The notes: generated by a model from the letters alone, not told the origin. Shown: positions 1 to 8,809, counted from the first letter of the stretch. The stretch: DNA of 44,137 nucleotides from Actinomadura sp. KC216 (GCF_004348535.1 NZ_SMJX01000031.1:1-44137); one strand, 5' to 3'. Translations and numbers: made by a program.

Positions 1-747
1 GGGCTGCGCCGCGCGGGCCTGGATCCGGCCGCCGCGACGCCGATCGTCGGGACGTCCGCGGGCGCGATCGCCGGCGCGATGATCGCGACGGGGCGCGACC
101 TCGCGGAGGTGGCGGAGCTGCCGCCCCGTGGCCGGGAGCGGCCGCCGTCGGACGCCTCGGTGATGGTCCGGGCGTTCGAGCTGACCGCGGACCCGGACCT
201 GGACCCGGACGAGGTCAGGCGCCGCATCGGCCGGCTCGCGCTGGAGGCCGACACGCCGCCCGAGGAGCGTCATCTCGCCGGGATGCGGTACCTCGTCGGG
301 ACCGACGCCTGGCCCGGCCGGCGGGAAGGACGGCCGCGGCTGCTCGTCACCGCGGTGGACGTCGCGTCGGGCAGGCCGGTCGTGTGGGACGGGAGCGACG
401 ACGGCGTCCCGCTGACCGCGGCCGTCGCGGCGAGCAGCGCCGCGCCCGGGTTCGCCGAGCCGGTGACCATCGGGGGCCGCCGCTACATGGACGGCGCGTT
501 CGGCGGCGGGTCCAACGCGCATCTCGCGGCGGGCGCGGGCGCGGTCGTGCTGGTGGAGCCGCTCCCCCAGATGTCGGACGGATCGGGGGCCGATGTCCGG
601 ATCGTCCCCGACGAGGGGGCGCGGGAGGCGTTCGGCGACGACGTCGGCGACATGGCGCGCTGGACGCCCGCCTACCGGGAGGGCCTCCGCCAGGCCCCTG
701 CCGCGGCGGCACTGATCGGGTCGGCGATCAGGGGTCCGGCCGGGTGA
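1..747 (+). CDS. Patatin-like phospholipase, 5'-truncated by window edge
   Basis: The reading frame is open from base 1, so the start lies outside the window; 248 residues are visible. Near the beginning the frame reads GTSAGAIAGA, the GxSxG nucleophile elbow of patatin-family serine hydrolases. The second catalytic residue is visible in RYMDGAFGGGSN, matching the patatin D-G-[GA] motif. Patatin proteins hydrolyse acyl esters of lipids by a Ser-Asp dyad; the substrate here is unknown. The missing N-terminus should hold the glycine-rich oxyanion loop. No signal peptide can be judged. The 3' end overlaps the convergent response-regulator gene by 20 bases, so no terminator lies between them. Confidence 0.85.
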   Translation, partial: GLRRAGLDPAAATPIVGTSAGAIAGAMIATGRDLAEVAELPPRGRERPPSDASVMVRAFELTADPDLDPDEVRRRIGRLALEADTPPEERHLAGMRYLVGTDAWPGRREGRPRLLVTAVDVASGRPVVWDGSDDGVPLTAAVAASSAAPGFAEPVTIGGRRYMDGAFGGGSNAHLAAGAGAVVLVEPLPQMSDGSGADVRIVPDEGAREAFGDDVGDMARWTPAYREGLRQAPAAAALIGSAIRGPAG

Positions 748-1372
748 TGAGGCCGCGGTCGAGGGCGACGATGACGGCGTGGGTGCGGTCGCTGACGTCG
801 AGCTTCGCGAAGACGCGCAGGAGGTGGGTCTTGACGGTCGCCTCGGCGATGACGAGGCGGCGGCCGATGTCGGCGTTGGACAGCCCGTCCGCGACGGCGT
901 TGAGGACGTCGATCTCCCGCGCGGTCAGCGTCACCGGCGCGGGCCGCCGCATCCGGGCGACGAGCTTCTCCGCCACGCGGGGCGCGAGGACGGTCTCGCC
1001 GCGGGCCGCGGAGTGGATGGCCTCGACGAGCTGGTCGCGCGTGGTGTCCTTGAGGAGGTAGCCGATGGCGCCGGCCTCGATCGCGTGCTCGATGTCGGCG
1101 TCGGTGTCGTAGGTGGTGAGGACGAGGACGCGGGTCCCGGAGCCGCCCGCGACGATCCGCTCGGTGGCGGCGACGCCGTCCAGCACGGGCATGCGCAGGT
1201 CGAGGAGCGCCACGTCGGGACGGAGCCGCTCGGCGAGCTCGACGGCCTCGCGCCCGTCGCCCGCCTCGCCGACGATGTCGATGGTGGGCTCGGAGGCGAG
1301 CAGCGCGACGACGCCCGCGCGCATGACGGTGTGGTCGTCCACCACGATGATCCGGAGTCTGCCGTCGGTCAT
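728..1372 (-). CDS. NarL/FixJ-type response regulator
   Basis: A 214-residue cytoplasmic transcription factor with an N-terminal receiver domain (about 6-122) and a C-terminal LuxR-type helix-turn-helix (about 148-210). The acidic pair is D12-D13, the predicted phosphoacceptor is D58 in ALLDLRMP, and the switch threonine/lysine region is seen as LTTYD and LLKD. The output domain has the family pattern LTAREIDVLNAVADGLSN and TVKTHL. The ATG lies one base after the stop of the kinase gene, with a GGAGAGG ribosome site inside the kinase's last codons, so the two are co-translated. It is the expected partner of the adjacent sensor kinase. The regulated genes are probably the MMPL exporter in the same operon, which is inference. 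Confidence 0.95.
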   Translation of the reverse strand: MTDGRLRIIVVDDHTVMRAGVVALLASEPTIDIVGEAGDGREAVELAERLRPDVALLDLRMPVLDGVAATERIVAGGSGTRVLVLTTYDTDADIEHAIEAGAIGYLLKDTTRDQLVEAIHSAARGETVLAPRVAEKLVARMRRPAPVTLTAREIDVLNAVADGLSNADIGRRLVIAEATVKTHLLRVFAKLDVSDRTHAVIVALDRGLITRPDP

Positions 1373-1373
1373 G

Positions 1374-2552
1374 TCATGCCTCTCCGGGACCGGGGTGCAG
1401 GGGGATGAAGGCGAGGACGCGGGTGCCGTCGCCGGGGGCGCTGGTGACGGTCAGCTCGCCGCCGAGTTCGGCGAGGCGGCGGCGCATGCCGTCCAGGCCG
1501 AACCCGGTGGCCGCGCCGACGACGAAGCCGCGGCCGTCGTCGATGATCTCCAGCTCGACGCCGTGCGGGTGCCGGTCGAGGACGACGCCGACCGTGGTCG
1601 CGGCGGCGTGCTTGCGGATGTTCGCCAGGGACTCCTGCGTGCAGCGCAGCAGCGCGATCCGGACCGTCCGGTCGCAGTCGACCTCGGGCAGGTCGGCGGT
1701 GACGGTGAGCCCGGTGTCCTCGGCGAACCGGTCGAGGGTGCGGCGCAGCGCCCCGGCGATCGGGGCGGGCGCCGACGCGTCCGGCGCGGCGGGACCGCCG
1801 GTGCCCGCGGCGACCAGCACGCGGGCCTCGGCGAGGTTCTCGCGGGCGGTCTGCTCGATCGAGAGGAGCTGCTGGGCGCTGCGGTCCGGGTCGGCGCCGA
1901 GCCCGTTCCTGGCCGCCTCCGCCAGGACGACGATGGACGCGAACCCCTGCGCGAGCGTGTCGTGGATCTCGCGGGCCAGGCGTTCCCGCTCCTCGGCGGC
2001 GCCCTGGCGGCGCTGCGCCTCGGCCAGCTGGAGTTGCGTGGTCTCCAGGTCGGCGGCGAGGAGGCGGGCGCGTTCGTCGCGCTGCCCGACGACCCGGTGC
2101 ATCCACAGCCCGAACAGCACGCCGGCCGCGTAGCCGATGAGGGTGGCGATCACGTTGCCGGTGAGGATCTCGCCGCCGCGTCCCTGCTGGACGACGTTCC
2201 CGGCGACCGTGGCCGCGGCGGCGGCGCCGCTGAGGGCGACCGCGCGCCGCGGGCCTCCCGCGAAGATCCAGAAGTGCGGGAGCGACACGATCAGCAGGGA
2301 GGCGGCGCCGTTCATCAGGTAGGAGACGGCGCCGATCCCGAGGATGAGCACGCCGAGGAACGCGTACCGGCGGACGGCGGGGTCGCCGGGGAACGCTCCG
2401 GTGATCGGATAGGAGAGCGCGAGCACCGCCAGCAGCGCCAGCGTGGTGGATTTGGTGCCGTCCGGCTGATCCCACACGCCCATGGCCTGCGGGATCAGTC
2501 CGAGGGTCATCCAGAGGGCGGCGTACCACCGGCGGAGTGCCCGTTGCGCCAT
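1374..2552 (-). CDS. Two-component sensor histidine kinase (NarL-partner, HisKA_3 type)
   Basis: A 392-residue membrane kinase. Residues about 1-155 hold several hydrophobic segments, so the sensor part is mostly membrane-embedded, without a large extracellular domain. A short coiled coil (about 158-192) leads to the dimerisation/phosphoacceptor motif AREIHDTLAQGFASI with predicted phospho-His at 197. The C-terminal HATPase domain shows an N-box (QESLANIRKHA), DDGRGF and GFGLDGMRRRL. This H-box is typical of HisKA_3 kinases that pair with LuxR-type regulators, as found next door. The start ATG is four bases after the MMPL stop codon. The ligand is unknown; a membrane-active drug or envelope stress is a reasonable guess from the exporter in the same operon. 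Confidence 0.93.
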   Translation of the reverse strand: MAQRALRRWYAALWMTLGLIPQAMGVWDQPDGTKSTTLALLAVLALSYPITGAFPGDPAVRRYAFLGVLILGIGAVSYLMNGAASLLIVSLPHFWIFAGGPRRAVALSGAAAAATVAGNVVQQGRGGEILTGNVIATLIGYAAGVLFGLWMHRVVGQRDERARLLAADLETTQLQLAEAQRRQGAAEERERLAREIHDTLAQGFASIVVLAEAARNGLGADPDRSAQQLLSIEQTARENLAEARVLVAAGTGGPAAPDASAPAPIAGALRRTLDRFAEDTGLTVTADLPEVDCDRTVRIALLRCTQESLANIRKHAAATTVGVVLDRHPHGVELEIIDDGRGFVVGAATGFGLDGMRRRLAELGGELTVTSAPGDGTRVLAFIPLHPGPGEA

Positions 2553-2556
2553 GCGG

Positions 2557-4764
2557 TCAGACTACTTTTTCCAGGGACGGCCCGGTGACCATGGGGTCAT
2601 GCCCTCGGCGGGACGGCCGGGACGGCCACCAGCTCCTCTCGCCGAGGAGCAGCATGAGCGACGGCAGGATCACGATCCGGATGACGGCGGCGTCCAGCAG
2701 GACGGCCACCGCCAGCGCGAAGCCCATCTGCTTCATCTCCATGATGTGCAGGGCCACGAAGCTGCCGAACACGGTGACCATCACGAACGCGGCGCTGGTG
2801 ACGACGCCCGCGGAGGCGCGGATCCCGCCGAGCACCGCGTCCCGCGTGGGCGCGCCCGCCAGCACGGCCTCCCTGATCCGGCTGATCACGAAGACCTGGT
2901 AGTCCATGGAGAGGCCGAACAGGATCACGAACAAGAACAGCGGCACGCGGGAGCCGATCGACCCGGTGGAGGTGAAGTCGAGCAGGCCCTCCGCCCACGT
3001 CCCCTGGAAGACGAGGGTGAGCAGGCCGAGCGCGGCGCCCGCGGACAGCAGGTTCAGCAGCACGCCGACGAGGCCGAGCGCGACGGAGCGGAACGCCCAC
3101 ACCGTCATCGCGAACGTCACCAGCAGCAGCGACCCGATGATCATGGGCATCCTGTTCTTCTGGTGCTCGGGATAGTCGGTGTAGCGGGCGACGTCGCCGG
3201 TGACGGCGGTCTCGACGCCGAGCCTTCCGACGGTGGCGGGCACGTGCTCGCCGCGGACCGCCGTCAGGGACGCCCGCGCCTCGTCCGTGCTGCCGTAGTG
3301 CGGGACGGCGAGTTCGAGGACGCTGATCCGGCCGTCCGGCGAGGTGCGCAGCTCGGACGCGCCGTGCAGGAGGGCGCCGGACGGGCCGCGGTCGCCGGAC
3401 GCGCGGGCGGCGAGGTCGCGGAGCGCGGCGGCGACCTCGTCCGTCTGGCCGGGGTCGGCGCGGACGACGACCTGGTGCGTCGCCTTCAGCTCGGGGAACG
3501 CGGCGTTGAGCCGGTCGTAGGTCCGCATGGCCGGGATGTCGCGCGGGTGGGATTCGCGTCCCATGTCGGTGAGGTTGAGGTTCAGCAGCGGCGCGGCCAG
3601 GGCGAGCATCACGAGCAAGCCGACGATGAGCGTCGCGGCGGGACGGCGCTCGACGGGACGCAGCATCGCGGTAGTGATCCGCCCGCCGTCCTTCGACCTG
3701 AGGCGCCGGGCGGGCCTGCCGCGGCGGGCCCGGCGGGCGGCGCGGCGCTCCGCCCACTGGCCGAGCTTGGCGAGCAGCGCGGGCAGGACGGTCAGCGAGC
3801 TGACGACGGCGGCGAGCGTGACGACGATCGCGCCGGTCGCGATGGACGAGAAGATGACGTCGCCGGCGAGGTAGAGGGTGGCGCTGGAGACGGCGACCGC
3901 GAGCCCGGAGAGCACGACGGCGCGTCCCGATGTCGCCGCCGCGATCTCCACGACGGCCCGCGGGGAGAGCCGCCCGCCGGACCGGGCCCGCTCCTCCCGT
4001 TCCCGCTTGAGGTAGAAGAGCGTGTAGTCGACGCCGACGGCCATCCCGATCAGCAGGATGATGTTGGCGCTGACCCCGGCGTCCGGGAACACGTGCGAGG
4101 CGAGCATCGACAGGCCGATGGCCGCCGCGATCGACGTCAGCGCCAGCATGATCGGCACGACGGCCAGCGACACCGACCCGAACACCACCAGCAGCGTGAT
4201 CAGCGTGATGGGCAGCGCGATGACCTCGGTGCGCGACAGGTCCTCGCCGCGCAGCTTCTCGATGCCCTTGCTGATGGACGGCCCGCCGGTCTCCTCCACC
4301 CGCACGCCGGGGTGCGCGGCCCGCACCTCGGCGGTCTGCGCGTGCAGCGGCTCGACGTGCTTCTTGCCTTCGAGCTCGGGGCCGCGCAGGGTGACCTCGA
4401 CGCGGACGGCCGTCCCGTCGCCCGACCGGATCGGCGCGGACACCGACTCGACCTCGGGGAGGCGCTTCATCCTGGCCGCGGCGTCGCGGGCGGCGGCGCC
4501 GGCGGCGCGGGCGTCGAGCCCGGCCGTGCCGGGCTTCGCGGTGATCAGGATGTGCTCGACGGGCTTCTGCTGCAGCCCGCCCTCGGCGGCCATCGACTCG
4601 GCCCGGCCGGCCTCGCCGATCCGGAAGTCCGCGGAGGTGGCGGCGTTCCCGCCGACGCCGATCCCGATGCCGAGGCACACGACCACGAACAGGAACCACC
4701 CGGCGATCGCCCGCCAGGGGTGCCCGGCGCTCCACCGGGCCATCTTCACAGAGGGGTTCGTCAT
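2557..4764 (-). CDS. MMPL/RND-family membrane exporter
   Basis: A 735-residue polytopic protein with two tandem MMPL modules. Each module has one membrane helix, a large external domain, then a group of about five helices. Visible family patterns include GMAVGVDYTLFYLKR and its counterpart FGLSMDYQVFVISRI in the second half, both with the conserved Asp-Tyr in a helix used for proton coupling in RND pumps. MMPL proteins export lipids, siderophores or drugs. The start chosen is the ATG giving MTNPSVKMARW; the frame extends upstream without protein-like sequence. The start codon is buried in an inverted repeat (see 4762-4800). It is the first gene of an operon with the sensor kinase and regulator and is divergent from a MarR gene, which suggests inducible export. 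Substrate unknown. Confidence 0.93.
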   Translation of the reverse strand: MTNPSVKMARWSAGHPWRAIAGWFLFVVVCLGIGIGVGGNAATSADFRIGEAGRAESMAAEGGLQQKPVEHILITAKPGTAGLDARAAGAAARDAAARMKRLPEVESVSAPIRSGDGTAVRVEVTLRGPELEGKKHVEPLHAQTAEVRAAHPGVRVEETGGPSISKGIEKLRGEDLSRTEVIALPITLITLLVVFGSVSLAVVPIMLALTSIAAAIGLSMLASHVFPDAGVSANIILLIGMAVGVDYTLFYLKREREERARSGGRLSPRAVVEIAAATSGRAVVLSGLAVAVSSATLYLAGDVIFSSIATGAIVVTLAAVVSSLTVLPALLAKLGQWAERRAARRARRGRPARRLRSKDGGRITTAMLRPVERRPAATLIVGLLVMLALAAPLLNLNLTDMGRESHPRDIPAMRTYDRLNAAFPELKATHQVVVRADPGQTDEVAAALRDLAARASGDRGPSGALLHGASELRTSPDGRISVLELAVPHYGSTDEARASLTAVRGEHVPATVGRLGVETAVTGDVARYTDYPEHQKNRMPMIIGSLLLVTFAMTVWAFRSVALGLVGVLLNLLSAGAALGLLTLVFQGTWAEGLLDFTSTGSIGSRVPLFLFVILFGLSMDYQVFVISRIREAVLAGAPTRDAVLGGIRASAGVVTSAAFVMVTVFGSFVALHIMEMKQMGFALAVAVLLDAAVIRIVILPSLMLLLGERSWWPSRPSRRGHDPMVTGPSLEKVV

Positions 4765-4800
4765 GCGGAAAATGCTCGTCGCGGGCACCCTTTCCGCATG
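4762..4800 (-). promoter_or_regulatory. Hairpin covering the MMPL start codon
   Basis: CATGCGGAAA at 4762-4771 and TTTCCGCATG at 4791-4800 are perfect 10-base inverted arms around a 19-base loop. In the leftward MMPL transcript the 3' arm contains the AUG itself, and no convincing Shine-Dalgarno sequence lies outside the fold. The geometry suits a hairpin that masks translation initiation, or else a DNA operator. Function is inference; the symmetry is seen directly. Confidence 0.5.
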
Positions 4801-4858
4801 AGGCCCGTCCGGCTGAACCTCGTGTCCACCGACCGGTGGACCCCGCCGCGGCATCCTC

Positions 4859-4872
4859 TCTCGATATCAAGA
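4859..4872. promoter_or_regulatory. Probable MarR operator
   Basis: The sequence TCTCGATATCAAGA is a 14-base palindrome with one mismatched pair, centred on GATATC. It lies between the divergent MMPL and MarR genes, and ends 6 bases before the MarR -10 hexamer, so a bound repressor would cover that promoter. MarR-family dimers commonly bind near-palindromes of this size. The binding protein is inferred from position. Confidence 0.6.
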
Positions 4873-4878
4873 TACAGG

Positions 4879-4884
4879 TAGGGT
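4879..4884 (+). promoter_or_regulatory. -10 hexamer of a leaderless promoter for the MarR gene
   Basis: TAGGGT is followed by six bases and then the ATG at 4891. The TANNNT-N6-8-ATG arrangement is the usual sign of leaderless transcription in actinobacteria. No clear -35 box is visible; the region is occupied by the palindrome at 4859-4872. Confidence 0.55.
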
Positions 4885-4890
4885 GGCGGG

Positions 4891-5379
4891 ATGCAGGATG
4901 AGGTGGACAGGCTCGTCGCCGCGTGGCGCACCGAGCGTCCGGACCTGGACGTCCGGCCGCTGCAGGTCCTCAGCCGCGTGTCCCGGCTGGCCCGGCATCT
5001 CGACCGTGCCCGGCGCGGCGTGTTCGCCGACCACGACCTGGAGTCGTGGGAGTTCGACGTCCTCACGGCGCTGCGCCGCGCGGGCAGCCCCTACCAGCTC
5101 AGCCCGGGCCGGCTGCTGCGTGCCACGCTGGTCACCTCCGGCACGATGACCAACCGTATCGACCGGCTCGCGGCGGCCGGGCTCGTCGAGCGGCACCCCG
5201 ACCCGCAGGACAAGCGCGGCGTCCAGGTCCGCCTCACCAAGGCGGGCATGACCCGGGTGGACGCCGCGATCGCCGACCTGCTCGAACGGGAGCAGGTCAT
5301 CCTCGAAGGCCTCAGCCCCGCGCAGCACGACACCCTGGCCGACCTGCTCCGCATCCTCCTCATCCCGTTCGACGAGTAG
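4891..5379 (+). CDS. MarR-family transcriptional regulator
   Basis: A 162-residue winged-helix regulator. The N-terminal helices (LQVLSRVSRLARHLDRA) form the dimer region. The recognition part is LRATLVTSGTMTNRIDRLAAAGLVERHPDPQDKR, followed by the wing (RGVQVRLTKAG), the standard MarR layout. The ATG follows a -10-like TAGGGT by six bases, so the mRNA is probably leaderless. It is divergent from the MMPL operon with a near-perfect palindrome between them, so it most likely represses the exporter and itself until a small aromatic or drug-like ligand binds. The ligand cannot be read from sequence. Confidence 0.93.
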   Translation: MQDEVDRLVAAWRTERPDLDVRPLQVLSRVSRLARHLDRARRGVFADHDLESWEFDVLTALRRAGSPYQLSPGRLLRATLVTSGTMTNRIDRLAAAGLVERHPDPQDKRGVQVRLTKAGMTRVDAAIADLLEREQVILEGLSPAQHDTLADLLRILLIPFDE

Positions 5380-5400
5380 CCCTGCCCATAGCCCTGACCG

Positions 5401-7200
5401 CTAGCCGATGTCCTCGGCGAGCATCAGCCATTCCTCCTCGACCGTGGCGGCCTCGGCCTGGATCTCCCTCAGCCGCCCGTCGAGTTCCTGGAGCTTGGCG
5501 TAGTCGGTGGCGTGCGCCGCGAGCTGCTCGTGCAGCTCGGCCTCCTGCCCGGCGAGCTTCTCCAGGCGGCGTTCGAGCCGGTCGAGCTCCTTGCGGGCCT
5601 TCCAGTCCTGCCCGCCCTTCGGCTTCGCGGCGGCTTTGGCGGCAGGTGCGGGCTGTGCCGCTGGGACGGCCGTGCCCTCCGCGCGTGCGGGTTTCGGGGC
5701 CGTTCCGGCGGCGCGGCGGTCGAGGTACTCGCCGACGCCGCCGGGCAGCATCGACACGCGCCCGTCGCCGAGGAGGGCCACGACGTGGTCGGTGACGCGC
5801 TCCAGGAAGTACCGGTCGTGGCTGACGACGACGAGCGTCCCGGGCCAGCCGTCCAGGAGGTCTTCGACCTCGGTGAGCGTCTCGATGTCGAGGTCGTTGG
5901 TGGGCTCGTCCAGGAGGAGGACGTTGGGCTCGGCCATCAGGAGCCGGAGGAGCTGGAGGCGGCGCCGCTCGCCGCCGGACAGGTCGCCGACCGGCGTCCA
6001 CTGGCGCTCGCGCTGGAAGCCGAGGCGTTCGAGGAGCTGGCTCGCGGTCCAGTCGCGCTTGCCGACGGTGATGCGGCGGCGGATCTCCTCCACCGACTCC
6101 AGGACGCGCCGCGACGGGTCCAGGTCTTCGAGGTTCTGCGTCAGGTGCGCGAGCTGGACGGTCTTGCCCTGCACCACCGTCCCGGCCACCGGCGACACCG
6201 AGCCCTCCAGCAGGCGCAGCAGGGTGGACTTGCCGCTGCCGTTGACGCCGACGAGCCCGACGCGGTCCCCCGGGCCGAGCCGCCACGTCATCCGCTCGAA
6301 GATCGTGCGGGCGGCGCCGTTCCCGCCGACCTCGACGGTCACGTCCTCCACGTCGTAGACGGTCTTGCCGAGCCGCGCGGTCGCGAACCGGGTCAGCTCG
6401 ACCGAGTCGCGCAGCGGCGGCTCGTCGGCGATCAGCGCCTGCGCGGCGTCCACCCGGAACTTCGGCTTGGACGTGCGGGCCTGCGGGCCGCGCCGCAGCC
6501 ACGCCAGCTCCTTGCGGAGCAGGTTCTGCCGCTTCGCCTCGGTCGCGGCGGCGATCCGGGCGCGTTCGGCCTTCGCGAGGACGTAGGCGGAGTAGCCGCC
6601 CTCGTAGCGTTCGACGCTCCCGTCGACGACCTCCCACGTCCGGTCGGTGACCTCGTCCAGGAACCAGCGGTCGTGGGTGACGACGAGCAGCGCGGACTTG
6701 CGGCCCTTCAGGTGCCGGGCCAGCCAGTCGATGGCCTCGATGTCGAGGTGGTTGGTGGGCTCGTCCAGCAGCAGCAGGTCGGACTCGGGGACGAGGAGCC
6801 GCGCCAGCGCGACCCGGCGGCGCTCGCCGCCGGACATGCCCGCGAGCGGCGCGTCCAGGCCGAGATCGGCGAGCAGCCCGCCGAGGACGTCGCGGACGCG
6901 GACGTCGCCCGCCCACTCGTGCTCGGCGCGGTCGCCCAGCACGACGGACCGGACCGTCGCCTCCGCCGGGAACTCGTCCCGCTGGGCGAGGTGGCCGAGC
7001 CGGAGGCCGCGCGAATGCGTGACGCGCCCGGTGTCGGGCTCGGTCTCCCGCGCGAGGACGGACACGAGGGTGCTCTTGCCGCCCCCGTTGCGGCCGACGA
7101 CGCCGACGCGGTCGCCCTCGTCCAGCCCGAGCGACACGGCGTCGAGCAGCGGCGTGGGCCCGTAGGCCTTGGCGACGTTCTCAAGGTTGATCAGATTCAC
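5401..7200 (-). CDS. ABC-F family ATPase (tandem ABC domains)
   Basis: A 599-residue soluble protein with two ABC ATPase domains and no membrane segments. Walker A motifs are GRNGGGKST (about 36-44) and GVNGSGKST. Both signatures read SGGERRR, and both Walker B/D-loop regions read LLLDEPTNHLD or LLLDEPTNDLD. The inter-domain linker is charged (AKAERARIAAATEAKRQNLLRKELAWLRRG), as expected for the P-site tRNA interaction motif. The C-terminus ends in an alanine/lysine-rich stretch and a coiled coil rich in Glu and Leu. ABC-F proteins act on the ribosome, as translation factors or antibiotic-resistance factors. The general architecture resembles the housekeeping Uup-type proteins that carry a C-terminal coiled coil. 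The start is a GTG with GGTGG upstream. Confidence 0.93.
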   Translation of the reverse strand: MNLINLENVAKAYGPTPLLDAVSLGLDEGDRVGVVGRNGGGKSTLVSVLARETEPDTGRVTHSRGLRLGHLAQRDEFPAEATVRSVVLGDRAEHEWAGDVRVRDVLGGLLADLGLDAPLAGMSGGERRRVALARLLVPESDLLLLDEPTNHLDIEAIDWLARHLKGRKSALLVVTHDRWFLDEVTDRTWEVVDGSVERYEGGYSAYVLAKAERARIAAATEAKRQNLLRKELAWLRRGPQARTSKPKFRVDAAQALIADEPPLRDSVELTRFATARLGKTVYDVEDVTVEVGGNGAARTIFERMTWRLGPGDRVGLVGVNGSGKSTLLRLLEGSVSPVAGTVVQGKTVQLAHLTQNLEDLDPSRRVLESVEEIRRRITVGKRDWTASQLLERLGFQRERQWTPVGDLSGGERRRLQLLRLLMAEPNVLLLDEPTNDLDIETLTEVEDLLDGWPGTLVVVSHDRYFLERVTDHVVALLGDGRVSMLPGGVGEYLDRRAAGTAPKPARAEGTAVPAAQPAPAAKAAAKPKGGQDWKARKELDRLERRLEKLAGQEAELHEQLAAHATDYAKLQELDGRLREIQAEAATVEEEWLMLAEDIG

Positions 7201-7278
7201 GACGCCACCAAGCCTATTGGCCCCCGGAGCCCCCGCCGGACGCAGGCCCTCAGACGCGGGCCGTCAGGCGCGCCCCGG

Positions 7279-7461
7279 TCAGACGCCGGGCGGCGGGCCC
7301 TGGCCCGATGGCGGCGGGCCGTGTCCCGGGGCGCCGTAGCCGGGCGGCGGGACGTTCTGGTTCTTCCGGCTCGACGACACGGCGACGACGATCACCACGA
7401 CGGCGACGACGATCAGGAGCATCAGCAGGAGGAACGCTCCCAGCAGGACGACCATCGACAC
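7279..7461 (-). CDS. Small single-pass membrane protein with Pro/Gly-rich tail
   Basis: A 60-residue predicted protein. Residues about 3-28 are almost entirely Leu, Val, Ile, Met and Ala, giving one membrane helix. A short basic stretch (SSRKN) follows, then a Pro/Gly-rich tail (PPPGYGAPGHGPPPSGQG). The start is a GTG at 7461, or an ATG two codons later; a GAGG lies about 13 bases upstream. No family is recognised. Small membrane proteins with such tails are common next to housekeeping genes in actinomycetes, but the call rests on composition and frame only. Confidence 0.5.
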   Translation of the reverse strand: MSMVVLLGAFLLLMLLIVVAVVVIVVAVSSSRKNQNVPPPGYGAPGHGPPPSGQGPPPGV

Positions 7462-7509
7462 GGAACAGGCCTCACAGGGGGATGTTCGGAGTCCAACGGT
7501 TCCGGAGGA

Positions 7510-7701
7510 TCAACGAACGGCGGAGGGCGGCTTAGGGCCGCCTTCGGGTTGCGCCTCAAGGCTAGCGGCTCGGGCCCGTCCGGCGACGACGGATGCCGGG
7601 GCGTTGCGGCGCAGGTCCCGGTCGCGGCGCACGGCCAGCAGGACGAGCGTCGCCATCATCGCGATCGCCATGACGGCCAGCAGGCCGGACAGGTACGTCA
7701 T
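7510..7701 (-). CDS. Small membrane protein, N-terminal helix
   Basis: A 63-residue predicted protein starting MTYLSGLLAVMAIAMMATL, a clear membrane helix, then RRDRDLRR as a cytoplasmic anchor and a short Ala/Pro/Gly tail. GGTGGAG lies four bases before the ATG, a good ribosome site, which favours a real gene. No family is recognised. It is on the same strand as its small neighbour 7279-7461, 48 bases upstream of it, so the two may be co-transcribed. Confidence 0.55.
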   Translation of the reverse strand: MTYLSGLLAVMAIAMMATLVLLAVRRDRDLRRNAPASVVAGRARAASLEAQPEGGPKPPSAVR

Positions 7702-7879
7702 CGCTCCACCTCGCCGGAGGGATCAGCGCTCGAGTGAATCGGTGTCACAGGTACAAGACGCCTGCCGTGTGCAAGAAGTTCGCTTGTGTGACGAGCGCAT
7801 CTACCCTTTTTTATTAGGAAAGCTTCTTGTTGTGAAGCCCCAGGGTATCGGCGTCGTCACACCGCTGCCACACCCGCCG

Positions 7880-8809
7880 TCACACCACCGTCGCACCCGG
7901 AACGGGCCCGTGGGCGCGCAGGATCTGCCGGGCCACACCCGCTCCGTCCAGCGCTTCCGCGAGGTCGCCGGCGTCCTCGTCGGTCTCGGCGAGGAAGGCG
8001 CATGTGGGGCCGGAACCGGACACGAGCGCCCCGACGGCGCCGAGATCGCGGCCCGCGTCCAGGACCCGCTCCAGCGACGGCCGCAGCGCCAGCGCCGCCT
8101 CCTGGAGGTCGTTGGTGAGGGCCTCGCCGAGCCCCTTGGCGTCGCCGGTCGCGAGCGCGGTCATCAGCGCCTCGGAGACCACCGGCGGTGCCGCCGCCTC
8201 GCCCCGGGCGTCGCGGATCCGGTCGCACTCGGCGTAGACGGCGGGGGTGGACAGCCCGCCGTCGGCGGTCGCGAACACCCAGTGGAAGACCCCGCGGGTC
8301 AGGGCGGGGGTGAGCCGCTCGCCGCGGCCGACACCGACCGCGGTGCCGCCGAGGACGGCGAACGGCACGTCGCTGCCGAGCTCGGCGCCGAGTTCCACCA
8401 GATCGGCGCGGGCGAGGGCGGGGCTTTCGCGGTCGTCCCAGAGCCGGGCGCAGGCGACCAGCGCGGCGGCGGCGTCGGCGCTGCCGCCCGCCATGCCGCC
8501 CGCCACCGGGATGGCCTTGCGGATCCGGATCGCGGCGCGGGGCTCGACGCCGAGCCGCGCCGCGACGAGCCTGGCCGCCCTCGCCGCGAGATTGTCGTCG
8601 TCGACCGGGACGTCGTCGACGGACACCCGCGAGTACGGGGCGGCCTGGACGCTCACCTCAAGGCCGGGCGCGTCCCGGGCCGTCACCTCGTCGAAGAGGG
8701 AGACGGCGTGGAACACGTTGACGAGGTCGTGGTAGCCGTCGTCGCGGATCGGTCCCACGCCGAGCTGCAGGTTGACCTTGGCGGGGACGCGTACGCTCAC
8801 TGCGGTCAC
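7880..8809 (-). CDS. ispE: 4-diphosphocytidyl-2-C-methyl-D-erythritol kinase
   Basis: A 309-residue GHMP kinase, the ATP-dependent step that phosphorylates CDP-methylerythritol in the MEP pathway to isoprenoid precursors. The N-terminus VRVPAKVNLQLGVG is the family substrate motif. The ATP-binding glycine-rich loop is PVAGGMAGGSADAAAAL, and the third GHMP motif is SGSGPTCAF near the C-terminus. Length matches the family. The chosen start is the GTG at 8809 (VTAVSVRVP), with a weak AGGG upstream; an in-frame GTG three codons later is possible. It sits downstream of rsmA as in many actinobacteria, but here a secreted-protein gene separates them, with only 44 bases between that gene and ispE. 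Confidence 0.96.
   Translation of the reverse strand: MTAVSVRVPAKVNLQLGVGPIRDDGYHDLVNVFHAVSLFDEVTARDAPGLEVSVQAAPYSRVSVDDVPVDDDNLAARAARLVAARLGVEPRAAIRIRKAIPVAGGMAGGSADAAAALVACARLWDDRESPALARADLVELGAELGSDVPFAVLGGTAVGVGRGERLTPALTRGVFHWVFATADGGLSTPAVYAECDRIRDARGEAAAPPVVSEALMTALATGDAKGLGEALTNDLQEAALALRPSLERVLDAGRDLGAVGALVSGSGPTCAFLAETDEDAGDLAEALDGAGVARQILRAHGPVPGATVV

Noticed and set aside
7805..7838. Terminator for ispE (hairpin GCTTC/GAAGC with a nearby T-run)
   Set aside because: The T-run is on the wrong side and strand for leftward transcription, and the stem is only 5 bp.
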